A stretch of 64,000 nt of DNA from Ottelia alismoides (lineage: Eukaryota; Streptophyta; Magnoliopsida; Alismatales; Hydrocharitaceae): contig JAZKJV010000299.1 of NCBI GenBank assembly GCA_037367405.1, positions 1 to 64,000 on the forward strand, given 5' to 3'. Of this stretch, positions 34,499 through 44,732 are shown in pieces. The notes beneath the pieces were generated by a model. The model was not told the origin of the DNA and did no database searches. It worked only from the letters and a program-made list of their open reading frames with translations. Made by a program: the position numbers and the translations under genes. Each line of letters opens with the position of its first letter. Position 1 is the first letter of the stretch.

Positions 34499-35771
34499 CT
34501 TATCGGCTCGAAAGATATGCACATGTTATGGAAATCACGAATAGCCACGATGATGTAGCTATTCGACCCATGCCGGCTTAGTGCGTAAGGATAATATATG
34601 ATTTTTGTTAGAGTATTAAGCTTAATTGTAAAGATCAATAATACTTTAAGGAGAAGCATGCCTCCTTAGAAACTCGGATAGAGTTTTGGGCAACCGTAAA
34701 TAACCCGGTCGAGAGATTAATGCTGCTTTAGCTCACTGTGTGCTTTGTGCTTCTTTTGGCGTCTTAGTGATTTTTCCGCCATGACGTCGAGTGGGTTTGC
34801 GCCTTGTGCTTTGTGCTGCGCTTTTGTTCTGTGTGTTCTCCGCCTGGCGATGAGGCCAACGGGCTCTATGTGATCCTCTTGAGATGTGTATTACTAACAG
34901 GGGGTGTGAGTTGTGACCCTAAGCAGCATTAAACTACAGTCCAAGCTCATCTTTCCTTACCGACGAGACATCTAGATACTTATAGGTGTTGGCCCCACGT
35001 ATAAGTACCCGGATCCACCTTTGTGAGGAAAGACACCGAGTCTTATTAAATAAAAAGCCGCAAAACTATTTAATTAGTAACAATTGGCTAGGATCAAATG
35101 TGTTGAATCAAATCCCGCCCTTCTGTTGTGAACCCGATTGATAGAATGTGGACTTATATTATTTTTCTAGTGTTGTCCCACTCTCTTAGAAGTTATAATT
35201 TACGTACAATGCATATTCATATGTGGATTGGAACTATAATTCAAGTTGTGACAAGTCTCTTTACGTGGGATGGAAATTCTTTGCGAGGTGACATTTCTTA
35301 GTGGATAATGCTAACGGGGAAGTTGTTTATAGTTGTGGGTTCTCATAACTGTCTTGTTGTACCCTTGTTGTTTACCTTTCTCGTTGTTCTTTTATATCCG
35401 TATTGGGCACTTTGCTCATAAACCTATTGCGTGAATTCGGCAGGTTTACAGGAGAAGCAGCCGCAGCAGTAAGCGGCTATAGTTGCAGTGCTCTTTTGTG
35501 GTACAATGTGATCCTTCTCTTTGAGTTTTTGTACATGTAGTTGTTTTTGAGAGACAAGATGATGTATCCATACATGTAGCTACATTTATACGGTATTGTA
35601 TAATCTTTTTGTGGACATGATGCATGAATGGAATGAAAATGAAAAGGAATACAGTGTTTCTTTCTTTACTTTTCTCCTGCAAGTTTGGTATAGGTTGGTA
35701 TTTCGAATGTAGAATCGTATGTGTGGATGTGTATTTGCTGAGTATCTGGATCGCTGGGGAGGGATGTCACA
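32538..35771 (+). repeat. First LTR of Tekay-like tandem array (5'-truncated)
   Basis: Collinear and nearly identical with the LTRs at 37481 and 42579, but its first 171 bases are missing: homology begins at GGATGAGGG. It keeps the TATA box and ends GATGTCACA before the primer site. A TA microsatellite occupies 34465-34495. Differences from the other copies by eye are about one or two per hundred bases plus small indels, so the array is young. Short open frames conserved in the three copies (for example 33630-33854) lie in the long R-U5 part. Confidence 0.92.
32623..32630 (+). promoter_or_regulatory. TATA box, LTR copy 1
   Basis: TATAAAAT, just before GACTTAGTTAGGGC. In complete copies the box lies about 257 bases from the LTR start, so U3 is short and R-U5 takes up about 3.1 kb. 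Confidence 0.65.
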
Positions 35772-35774
35772 GGA

Positions 35775-35786
35775 TGGTATCAGAGC
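35775..35786 (+). other. Primer binding site, tRNA-Met type, copy 1
   Basis: TGGTATCAGAGC three bases after the LTR end, the standard plant initiator tRNA-Met primer site of chromoviruses and Copia elements. Confidence 0.92.
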
Positions 35787-35958
35787 AATGATACTCCAAT
35801 ATACTTCACAAATATGATTCTTATGTGGTATTCGAAGTACGAATAGTGTATGGCTCTTGAGCCTACACAAGTCTCAGGAGATTAGTAGATTTAATTATAT
35901 GTCCACATATCTCTCAAAGGTATATAAAATATTAATGTTATGGTTCTCGTGCAGGACC

Positions 35959-37158
35959 ATGCCGCCACGAGTTGACCCAGATGTGGCGCAGCAGTTGGCC
36001 CTGCTGGTTCAGGCCGTTCAGGGCATCCAGCAACACCAGGAGCAGTTAGAGCAGAGACTTCAAGAGCAGTCTGACCCTTCCTACAGACCTTCAGGGGAGG
36101 ATTCTAGCGTGCATCCGATGCCATCACTAGATTCAGAACAAGATGAGGATCTGGATGCTTTGCAGAAGCATCATACTACATACACTGCTTACCAAAGATC
36201 CCAAGTACCACAATTCCTTGGCACTACTACACCAGTTGACGCAGAGTTATGGATGGAGCATGTGTCCAAGGTGCTACGGATTATCCACGCTCCAGCAGAT
36301 AGTTGGCTTACTTTCGCGGAATTTTCACTTGCTGGATACGCTGAGAGATGGTGGAATGCCATCAAAGAGCACCTCACAGAGCCTATTACTTGGGATGTAT
36401 TCGTGGATGAGTTTCGCGAAGAGTTCTATCCAGACCATTGGGTTGAGGAGCGGAGGAGAGAGTTTGCAGAGCTAAGACAAGGCTTCATGACAGCTCAAGA
36501 GTACCTGATCCGCTATACTGAGCTTGCACGTCACTCTCTTGCTACTACAACCTACCCACGAGAGAACTTGCAGAAGTTCATACGTGGTATGAGAGAGGAA
36601 GTACATGACCGTTTATCTACCTTGGATCTCACCTCTATCAAGGAGGTGACCGCGAAGGTGACAAAGTGGGAGGCTACGCAGAGACGACAACCTAGAGGAC
36701 AGACACAGTCCCATATTGAACAATACAACAGAACATCACATCGAGAATCACTCCGTCCTCGCAGAAGTCACCGTTTCCACTCATTTGCAGCAACTCCAGC
36801 TGCCACTGGTTCCACTTCATCTCACACCTTGGGACACGCTTTAGCTAGTCGTGGTGCAGCATCATGCCAACCTCCAGTACACCCACAGGACCGTCAATCG
36901 CAACGAGACAGTATGACTTCAGGAGGATTATTCTCACCGCGAGTTTGTTTCCATTGTCGTCAGCCTGGTCATTCCATAGCACATTGTCCCCAACGTGCTA
37001 GTGGTTTTGGTACAGCGCAACAGATTGCGAGGCCCAACAATTTATCATATACACATGAGTCAAGTTTTCATCGTAGAGGTGGAGGTTACCAGCATCCCCC
37101 GCCACAACAGACACATAGTGCAGCAGGATCCACTTCTTTACCAGCACAACGAGGATAG
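35959..37158 (+). CDS. Tekay/Del-like Gag, copy 1 (shortened by a stop)
   Basis: Start chosen at ATG 35959 (MPPRVDPDVAQQ), because the 34 upstream in-frame codons lie in leader sequence. The product is 399 aa. A Gln-rich coiled-coil lies near residues 8-36. The gag domain covers roughly 85-190 (QVPQFLGT, AELWMEHVSKVL, YAERWWNAIKEH, FREEFYP, EYLIRYTELARHS). A CCHC zinc knuckle CFHCRQPGHSIAHC is at 330-343. It would package RNA in particles. TAG at 37156-37158 replaces CAG of copy 2, removing 20 residues that reach into the protease lead-in (VQGMVSI). No protease, RT or integrase follows: after about 320 bases the next LTR starts. Confidence 0.92.
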   Translation: MPPRVDPDVAQQLALLVQAVQGIQQHQEQLEQRLQEQSDPSYRPSGEDSSVHPMPSLDSEQDEDLDALQKHHTTYTAYQRSQVPQFLGTTTPVDAELWMEHVSKVLRIIHAPADSWLTFAEFSLAGYAERWWNAIKEHLTEPITWDVFVDEFREEFYPDHWVEERRREFAELRQGFMTAQEYLIRYTELARHSLATTTYPRENLQKFIRGMREEVHDRLSTLDLTSIKEVTAKVTKWEATQRRQPRGQTQSHIEQYNRTSHRESLRPRRSHRFHSFAATPAATGSTSSHTLGHALASRGAASCQPPVHPQDRQSQRDSMTSGGLFSPRVCFHCRQPGHSIAHCPQRASGFGTAQQIARPNNLSYTHESSFHRRGGGYQHPPPQQTHSAAGSTSLPAQRG

Positions 37159-37480
37159 TTGAATGTCGTCACCCAGGAGCAGGCCCCTGCCTCTGTTTCA
37201 GTTGTCCAAGGTATGGTTTCCATATAAAGAATTTTATCTCACAATTTGTTTCACCTTTTGTCAAGCTCTTATTTTGCATTGGGAACCTACAGACAGATAT
37301 CATGGATAAATTACCTCGTTTGCTCACTAGTATAGAAGTTTGAAACCCCGAGTTTGACTCTTTTTGAGATTTTTATGGGTTTCATCCTTTTCTTTGAGAT
37401 TTTTATAGATCACACGAGTACGAGACTAGTAGGATCACACACCAAGTCTCGAGGACGAGACTTTTTTGAGATTTTTATGA
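37159..37480 (+). other. Gag-to-LTR segment, copy 1
   Basis: This short piece stands where pol would be. It contains TTTTTGAGATTTTTATG-like units at 37361, 37391 and 37463 and a TCTCGAGGACGAGA motif (37447), which resembles the conserved CGAGGACGAG box near the 3' end of Tekay/Del elements. The bases right before the LTR are T-rich, with no polypurine tract. Confidence 0.75.
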
Positions 37481-39570
37481 TGTAAAACCCCGAAACCCTT
37501 ACAGGGACTAAAATTGCAAATTTTTTTAAAGTATGGGCTTAATTGCAAAAACTGTACTTAAAAAGTGTTCAAAAAATTCAAATGAGAAGTCCATCGTGTA
37601 GTGCTCGTCGAAATCTTTCCAACGGTACCAAGAACGTTGAAATCCGATATCGGATGAGGGAGTTATGGTCATTTTAAGATTGTAGGTGAGTAATCGGGTC
37701 CGGATCCGAATCCGGATCCGACTTACCAAACCCGGATATAAAATAGGACTTAGTTAGGGCTAGGTCGACCAAAACCCTATTTCCCCACCTCTCAGGCCGC
37801 CGGAGCTCCGCCCTGGAGCTCGCCGGAGCCGCCCGAGGTCGTCGGAGCGCCCGATCGCAAAGCCGAAGGTGTCCACGCGACGATCTCTCCGCGGGGGACT
37901 CGTTCCTCGCCTCCCCAAAGTACGGATCCCATCCTCCTTGCTGCCTCGTTCCGCATTTCATCTCTTTGTCTTGGTTTTTCTGATTTTACCATAAATCGTA
38001 GTTGGACCACATCGGTGTCGATGTTGATAGCGCATGCGGAATCGGATCTGTGGGGGGGAGGAGACCTTCTTGTTGTCAACTTTTTCGGTGAGGGATATAG
38101 AAGGTCGTGTTTCCGTTGATGATCTATCGAGGATCTGTAGGTTCATTTGTATGAGATTGAAGATAGGAATTGGGGGTTTGATTTGCCACGAAGAAAGAAG
38201 ATGGGATGTTCATATCTCTATCTTCAATTGCTTGCACTCATTTGGTTCCTTATCTTTGTGCTGAGAAGCAATTTTACTGTCAACAAAATATCTAGCATAG
38301 ATGTTTAATAAACTGGGAGCCGTTACCACTAATGCGTTCAGGCTTCTGGTCATCATAGGATATTTAGGGTTATAGGATATTTAGGAGGTTATCTAATTCC
38401 TTTTTTAGAGGAAGAAAGAGTTGGAAGTACTGGAAACATGGCTTTTGCCTACTAAAACATTATCTTGTTGTTTCCGCCTATTTTCTAAAGAGTATACACT
38501 GATCCTCAGATACCAAAAGGGAACGCTATATAAGTCGACTTGTGGGGAGATATGCTATTCATTTGTGAGGTGCAGTTTGACAACAAAAGAGAAGTTTATT
38601 AATTAAGTGCCTTGTATTCAAGGCTTCATTTTCACTCGAACAGACCTACAAACAACTTAGGACCATTTTTTTAAAATCTTTTAAAGGGAGTTTGACTGAT
38701 CTTCATCCACCTTGTCTATGGTGATTCAGAGTCTATGATTATGTGAAGGTGGAGATTCCATGGCCTGTCTTTGACATTTTCCGAGAAACACCTGCTGGTA
38801 TTATGCAATTTATGAGAGGTCATTCTACATTACCCAAGTATGTCATTGAGGACATTATTAGACAATATCTAATAAGCTTGCTACCTGATATACACAATCA
38901 CTGTGACTGTGAGATACTACGTCTCGTTGATGTGGCTAATTCTATCCCATCGGTTTCTTCTGATTAAATTATGTCAGCATTGAAGAATGGATCACGATAC
39001 TTTCAGTTTCAAATAATCCTACTTATAATTACATGACGTGGTATTAGTTTTAACCACTATGATTCCAACAACGTCATGTCCTTCTTATCCCGGATTTTGG
39101 CATAAAGAGTTCCATGCTTTGTAGACCTTAGATATATGAAACCCAGGTTTTAAGGGTTCTGTCTTAAATTTATTTTATTATGACAGACAATATGTTATGA
39201 TCACCCCCAATTAAAAGATACCAAAATCCTAAATTGTTTAACATGCCAAGATGTTCTTGGGTCTTGATAATCACCTGACACGTGGAGAGTTAATGAGTAT
39301 TCCTAAACAATAGCAAATGCAAACTTTTATATGGAATCCAGACTAGATAGAGGAAGTGCCCAACCAACTTTAATGCCCAATTGTTGTTCGTGAGTTGGCA
39401 AATTCAAAAGCCCAAAACATAGTCTCATTTTATTGTTATAGGCATGTGGATAGTGTACAAGAATTTGGGTAAACTCTGATGTTTGACCATCTTTCTCCCT
39501 GCTATGGGGTTACAAACTTGGCAATTGAACCAAGTATCTACAGATCAAAATACTGTTAAGTTAGCAAAGA

Positions 39571-39603
<33 letters not shown>

Positions 39604-40878
39604 GCCTTATCGGCTCGAAAGATATGCACATGTTATGGAAATCACGAATAGCCACGATGATGTAGCTATTCGACCCATGCCGGCTTAGTACGTAAGAATA
39701 TTATATGATTTTTGTTAGAGTATTAAGCTTAATTGTAAAGATAAATAATACTTTAAGGAGAAGCATGCCTCCTTAGAAACTCGGATAGAGTTTTGGGCAA
39801 CCGTAAATAACCCGGTCGAGAGATTAATGCTGCTTTAGCTTACTGTGTGCTTTGTGCTTCTTTTGGCGTCTTAGTGATTTTTCCGCCATGGCGTCGAGTG
39901 GGTTTGCGCCTTGTGCTTTGTGCTGCGCTTTTATTCTGTGTGTTCTCCGCCTGGCGATGAGGCCTACGGGCTCTATGTGATCCTCTTGAGATGTGTATTA
40001 CTAACAGGGGGTGTGAGTTGTGACCCTAAGCAGCATTAAACTACAGTCCAAGCTCATCTTTCCTTACCGACGAGACATCTAGGTACTTATAGGTGTTGGC
40101 CCCACGTATAAGTACCCGGATCCACCTTTGTGAGGAAAGACACCGAGTCTTATTAAATAAAAAGCCGCAAAACTATTTAATTAGTAACAATTGGCTAGGA
40201 TCAAATGTGTTGAATCAAATCCCGCCCTTATGTTGTGAACCCGATTGATAGAATGTGGACTTATATTATTTTTCTAGTGTTGTCCCACTCTCTTAGAAGT
40301 TATAATTTCCGTACAATGCATATTCATATGTGGATTGGAACTATAATTCAAGTTGTGACAAGTCTCTTTACGTGGGATGGAAATTCTTTGCGAGGTGACA
40401 TTTCTTAGTGGATAATGGTAACGGGGAAGTTATTTATAGTTGTGTATTCTCATAACTGTCTTGTTGTACCCTTGTTGTTTACCTTTCTCGTTGTTCTTTT
40501 ATATCCGTATTGGGCACTTTGCTCATAAACCTATTGCGTGAATTCGGCAGGTTTACAGGAGAAGCAGCCGCAGCAGTAAGCGGCTATAGTTGCAGTGCTC
40601 TTTTGTGGTACAATGTGATCCTTCTCTTTGAGTTTTTGTACATGTAGTTGTTTTTGAGAGACAAGATGATGTATCCATACATGTAGCTACATTTCTACGG
40701 TATTGTATAATCTTTTTGTGGACATGATGCATGAATGGAATGAAAATAAAAAGGAATACAGTGTTTCTTTCTTTACTTTTCTCCTGCAAGTTTGGTATAG
40801 GTTGGTATTTCGAATGTAGAATCGTATGTGTGGATGTGTATTTGCTGAGTATCTGGATCGCTGGGGAGGGATGTCACA
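37481..40878 (+). repeat. Second (shared) LTR of the array, complete
   Basis: A 3398-bp LTR begins TGTAAAACCCCG and ends GTCACA. It serves as 3' LTR of the left unit and 5' LTR of the right unit. The start TGTAA-ACCCC is typical of Tekay/Del LTRs. A TATA box lies at 37737, a GC-rich leader-like part at 37790-37960, and a second TATATAA at 38527. A short TA microsatellite is at 39576-39602. Confidence 0.93.
37737..37745 (+). promoter_or_regulatory. TATA box, LTR copy 2
   Basis: TATAAAATA, identical in context to copies 1 and 3, 257 bases into the LTR. Confidence 0.65.
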
Positions 40879-40881
40879 GGA

Positions 40882-40893
40882 TGGTATCAGAGC
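40882..40893 (+). other. Primer binding site, tRNA-Met type, copy 2
   Basis: TGGTATCAGAGC, same spacing to the LTR as in copy 1. Confidence 0.92.
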
Positions 40894-41065
40894 AATGATA
40901 CTCCAATATACTTCACAAATATGATTCTTATGTGGTATTCGAAGTACGGATAGTGTATGGCTCTTGAGCCTACACAAGTCTCAGGAGATTAGTAGATTTA
41001 ATTATATATCCACATATCTCTCAAAGGTATATAAAATATTAATGTTATGGTTCTCGTGCAGGACC

Positions 41066-42325
41066 ATGCCGCCACGAGTTGACCCAGATGTGGCGCAGCA
41101 GTTGGCCCTGCTGGTTCAGGCCGTTCAGGGCATCCAGCAACGCCAGGAGCACTTTGAGCAGAGACTTCAAGAGCAGTCTTACCCTTCCTACAGACCTTCA
41201 GGGGAGGATTCTAGCGTGCATCCGATGCCATCACTAGATTCAGAACAAGATGAGGATCTGGATGCTTTGCAGAAGCATCATACTACATACACTGCTTACC
41301 AAAGATCCCAAGTACCACAATTCCTTGGCACTACTACACCAGTTGACGCAGAGTTATGGATGGAGCATGTGTCCAAGGTGCTACGGATTATCCACGCTCC
41401 AGCAGATAGTTGGCTTACTTTCACGGAATTTTCACTTGCTGGATACGCTGAGAGATGGTGGAACGCCATCAAAGAGCACCTCACAGAGCCTATTACTTGG
41501 GATGTATTCGTGGATGAGTTTCGCGAAGAGTTCTATCCAGACCATTGGGTTGAGGAGCGGAGGAGAGAGTTTGCAGAGCTAAGACAAGGCTTCATGACAG
41601 CTCAAGAGTACCTGATCCGCTATACTGAGCTTGCACGTCACTCTCATGCTACTACAGCCTACCCACGAGAGAACTTGCAGAAGTTCATACGTGGTATGAG
41701 AGAGGAAGTACATGACCGTTTATCTACCTTGGATCTCACCTCTATCAAGGAGGTGACCGCGAAGGTGACAAAGTGGGAGGCTACGCAGAGACGACAGCCT
41801 AGAGGACAGACACAGTCCCATACTGAACAATACAACAGAACATCACATCGAGAATCACTCCGTCCTCGCAGAAGTCACTGTTTCCACCCATTTGCAGCAA
41901 CTCCAGCTGCCACTGGTTCCACTTCATCTCACACCTTGGGACACGCTTTAGCTAGTCGTGGTGCAGCATCATCCCAACCTCCAATACACCCACAGGACCG
42001 TCAATCGCAACGAGACAGTATGACTTCAGGAGGATTATTCTCACCGCGAGTTTGTTTCCATTGTCGTCAGCCTGGTCATTTTTGTCCCCAACGTGCTAGT
42101 GGTTTTGGTACAACGCAACAGATTGCGAGGCCCAACAATTTATCATATACACATGAGTCAAGTTTTCATCGTAGAGGTGGAGGTTACCAGCATCCTCCGC
42201 CACAACAGACACATAGTGCAGCAGGATCCACTTCTTTACCAGCACAACGAGGACAGTTGAATGTCGTCACCCAGGAGCAGGCCCCTGCCTCTGTTTCAGC
42301 TGTCCAAGGTATGGTTTCCATATAA
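41066..42325 (+). CDS. Tekay/Del-like Gag, copy 2 (zinc knuckle damaged)
   Basis: Starts at ATG 41066 and encodes 419 aa without internal stops. The order matches copy 1: Gln-rich coiled-coil, gag domain with AERWWNAIKEH and FREEFYP, basic Ser/Pro-rich linker. A small in-frame deletion turns the zinc knuckle into CFHCRQPGHFC, so the spacing between His and the last Cys is lost and zinc binding is unlikely. The C-terminus is longer than in copy 1 and ends after SAVQGMVSI, the point where Tekay protease would begin. As in copy 1, pol is absent. Confidence 0.92.
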   Translation: MPPRVDPDVAQQLALLVQAVQGIQQRQEHFEQRLQEQSYPSYRPSGEDSSVHPMPSLDSEQDEDLDALQKHHTTYTAYQRSQVPQFLGTTTPVDAELWMEHVSKVLRIIHAPADSWLTFTEFSLAGYAERWWNAIKEHLTEPITWDVFVDEFREEFYPDHWVEERRREFAELRQGFMTAQEYLIRYTELARHSHATTAYPRENLQKFIRGMREEVHDRLSTLDLTSIKEVTAKVTKWEATQRRQPRGQTQSHTEQYNRTSHRESLRPRRSHCFHPFAATPAATGSTSSHTLGHALASRGAASSQPPIHPQDRQSQRDSMTSGGLFSPRVCFHCRQPGHFCPQRASGFGTTQQIARPNNLSYTHESSFHRRGGGYQHPPPQQTHSAAGSTSLPAQRGQLNVVTQEQAPASVSAVQGMVSI

Positions 42326-42578
42326 GGAATTTTATCTCACAATTTGTTTCACCTTTTGTCAAGCTCTTATTTTGCATTGGGAACCTACAGACAGATATCA
42401 TGGATAAGTTACCTCGTTTGCTCACTAGTATAGAAGTTTGAAACCCTGAGTTTGACTTTTTTTGAGATTTTTATGGGTTTCATCCTTTTCTTTGAGATTT
42501 TTATGGATCACACGAGTACGAGACTAGTAGGATCACACACCAAGTCTCGAGGACGAGACTTTTTTGAGATTTTTATGA
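42326..42578 (+). other. Gag-to-LTR segment, copy 2
   Basis: Equivalent of 37159-37480, with the same TTTGAGATTTTTATG repeats and GAGGACGAGA box and no polypurine run before the LTR at 42579. The shared structure shows that the pol deletion predates the array. Confidence 0.75.
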
Positions 42579-42834
42579 TGTAAAACCCCGAAACCCTTAC
42601 AGGGACTAAAATTGCAAATTTTTTTAAAGTATGGGCTTAATTGCAAAAACTGCACTTAAAAAGTGTTCAAAAAATTCAAATGAGAAGTCCATCGTGTAGT
42701 GCTCGTCGAGCTCTTTCCAACGGTACCAAGAACGTTGAAATCCGATATCGGATGAGGGAGTTATGGTCATTTTAAGATTGTAGGTGAGTAATCGGGTCCG
42801 GATCCGAATCCGGATCCGACTTACCAAACCCGGA

Positions 42835-42843
42835 TATAAAATA
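42835..42843 (+). promoter_or_regulatory. TATA box, LTR copy 3
   Basis: TATAAAATA, same context as the other copies. Confidence 0.65.
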
Positions 42844-44670
42844 GGACTTATTTAGGGCTAGGTCGACCAAAACCCTATTTCCCCACCTCTCAGGCCGCCG
42901 GAGCTCCGCCCCGGAGCTCGCCGGAGCCGCCCGAGGTCGCCGGAGCGCCCGATCGCAAAGCCGAAGGTGTCCACGCGACGATCTCTCCGCGGGGGACTCG
43001 TTCCTCGCCTCCCCAAAGTACGGATCCCATCCTCCTTGCTGCCTCGTTCCGCATTTCATCTCTTTGTCTTGGTTTTTCTGATTTTACCATAAATCGTAGT
43101 TGGACCACATCGGTGTCGATGTTGATAGCGCATGCGGAATCGGATCTGTGGGGGGGAGGAGACCTTCTTGTTGTCAACTTTTTCGGTGAGGGATATAGAA
43201 GGTCGTGTTTCCGTTGATGATCTATCGAGAATCTGTAGGTTCATTTGTATGAGATTGAAGATAGGAATTGGGGGTTTGATTTGCCACGAAGAAAGAAGAT
43301 GGGATGTTTATCTCTCTATCTTCAATTGCTTGCACTCATTTGGTTCCTTATCTTTGTGCTGAGAAGCAATTTTACTGTCAACAAAATATCTAGCATAGAT
43401 GTTTAATAAACTGGGAGCCGTTACCACTAATGCGTTCAGGCTTCTGGTCATCATAGGATATTTAGGATTATAGGATATTTAGGAGGTTATCTGATTCCTT
43501 TTGTAGAGGACGAAAGAGTTGGAAGTACTGGAAACATGGCTTTTGCCTACTAAAACATTATCTTGTTGTTTCCGCCTATTTTCTAAAGAGTATACACTGA
43601 TCCTCAGATACCAAAAGGGAACGCTACATAAGTCGACTTGTGGGGAGATATGCTATTCATTTGTGAGGTGCAGTTTGACAACAAAAGAGAAGTTTATTAA
43701 TTAAGTGCCTTGTATTCAAGGCTTCATTTTCACTCGAACAGACCTACAAACAACTTAGGACCATTTTTTTAAAATCTTTTAAAGGGAGTTTGACTGATCT
43801 TCATCCACCTTGTCTATGGTGATTCAGAGTCTATGATTATGTGAAGGTGGAGATTCCATGGCCTGTCTGTGACATTTTCCGAGAAACACCTGCTGGGATT
43901 ATGCAATTTATGAGAGGTCATTCTACATTACCCAAGTATGTCATTGAGGACATTATTAGACAATATCTAAGAAGCTTGCTACCTGATATACACAATCACT
44001 GTGACTGTGAGATACTACGTCTCGTTGATGTGGCTAATTCTATCCCATCGGTTTCTTCTGATTAAATTATGTCAGCATTGAAGAATGGATCACGATACTT
44101 TCAGTTTCAAATAATCCTACTTATAATTACATGATATGGTATTAGTTTTAACCACTATGATTCCAACAACGTCATGTCCTTCTTATCCCGGATTTTGGCA
44201 TAAAGAGTTCCATGCTTTGTAGACCTTAGATATATGAAACCCAGGTTTTAAGGGTTCTGTCTTGAATTTATTTTATTATGACAGACAATATGTTATGATC
44301 ACCCCCAATTAAAAGATACCAAAATCCTAAATTGTTTAACATGCCAAGATGTTCTTGGGTATTGATAATCACCTGACACGTGGAGAGTTAATGAGTATTC
44401 CTAAACAATAGCAAATGCAAACTTTTATATGGAATCCAGACTAGATAGAGGAAGTGCCCAACCAACTTTAATGCCCAATTGTTGTTCGTGAGTTGGCAAA
44501 TTCAAAAGCCCAAAACATAGTCTCATTTTATTGTTATAGGCATGTGGATAGTGTACAAGAATTTGGGTAAACTCTGATGTTTGACCATCTTTCTCCCTGC
44601 TATGGGGTTACAAACTTGGCAATTGAACCAAGTATCTACAGATCAAAATACTGTTAAGTTAGCAAAGAAT

Positions 44671-44673
44671 ACA

Positions 44674-44709
<36 letters not shown>

Positions 44710-44732
44710 TATATAGATATATATATATATAT
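44671..44732. repeat. CATA/TA microsatellite in LTR copy 3
   Basis: ACATACATAC-type units followed by TA repeats. The same site is pure TA in copy 1 (34465-34495) and short in copy 2 (39576-39602), so it is the fastest-changing part of the LTR. Confidence 0.85.
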
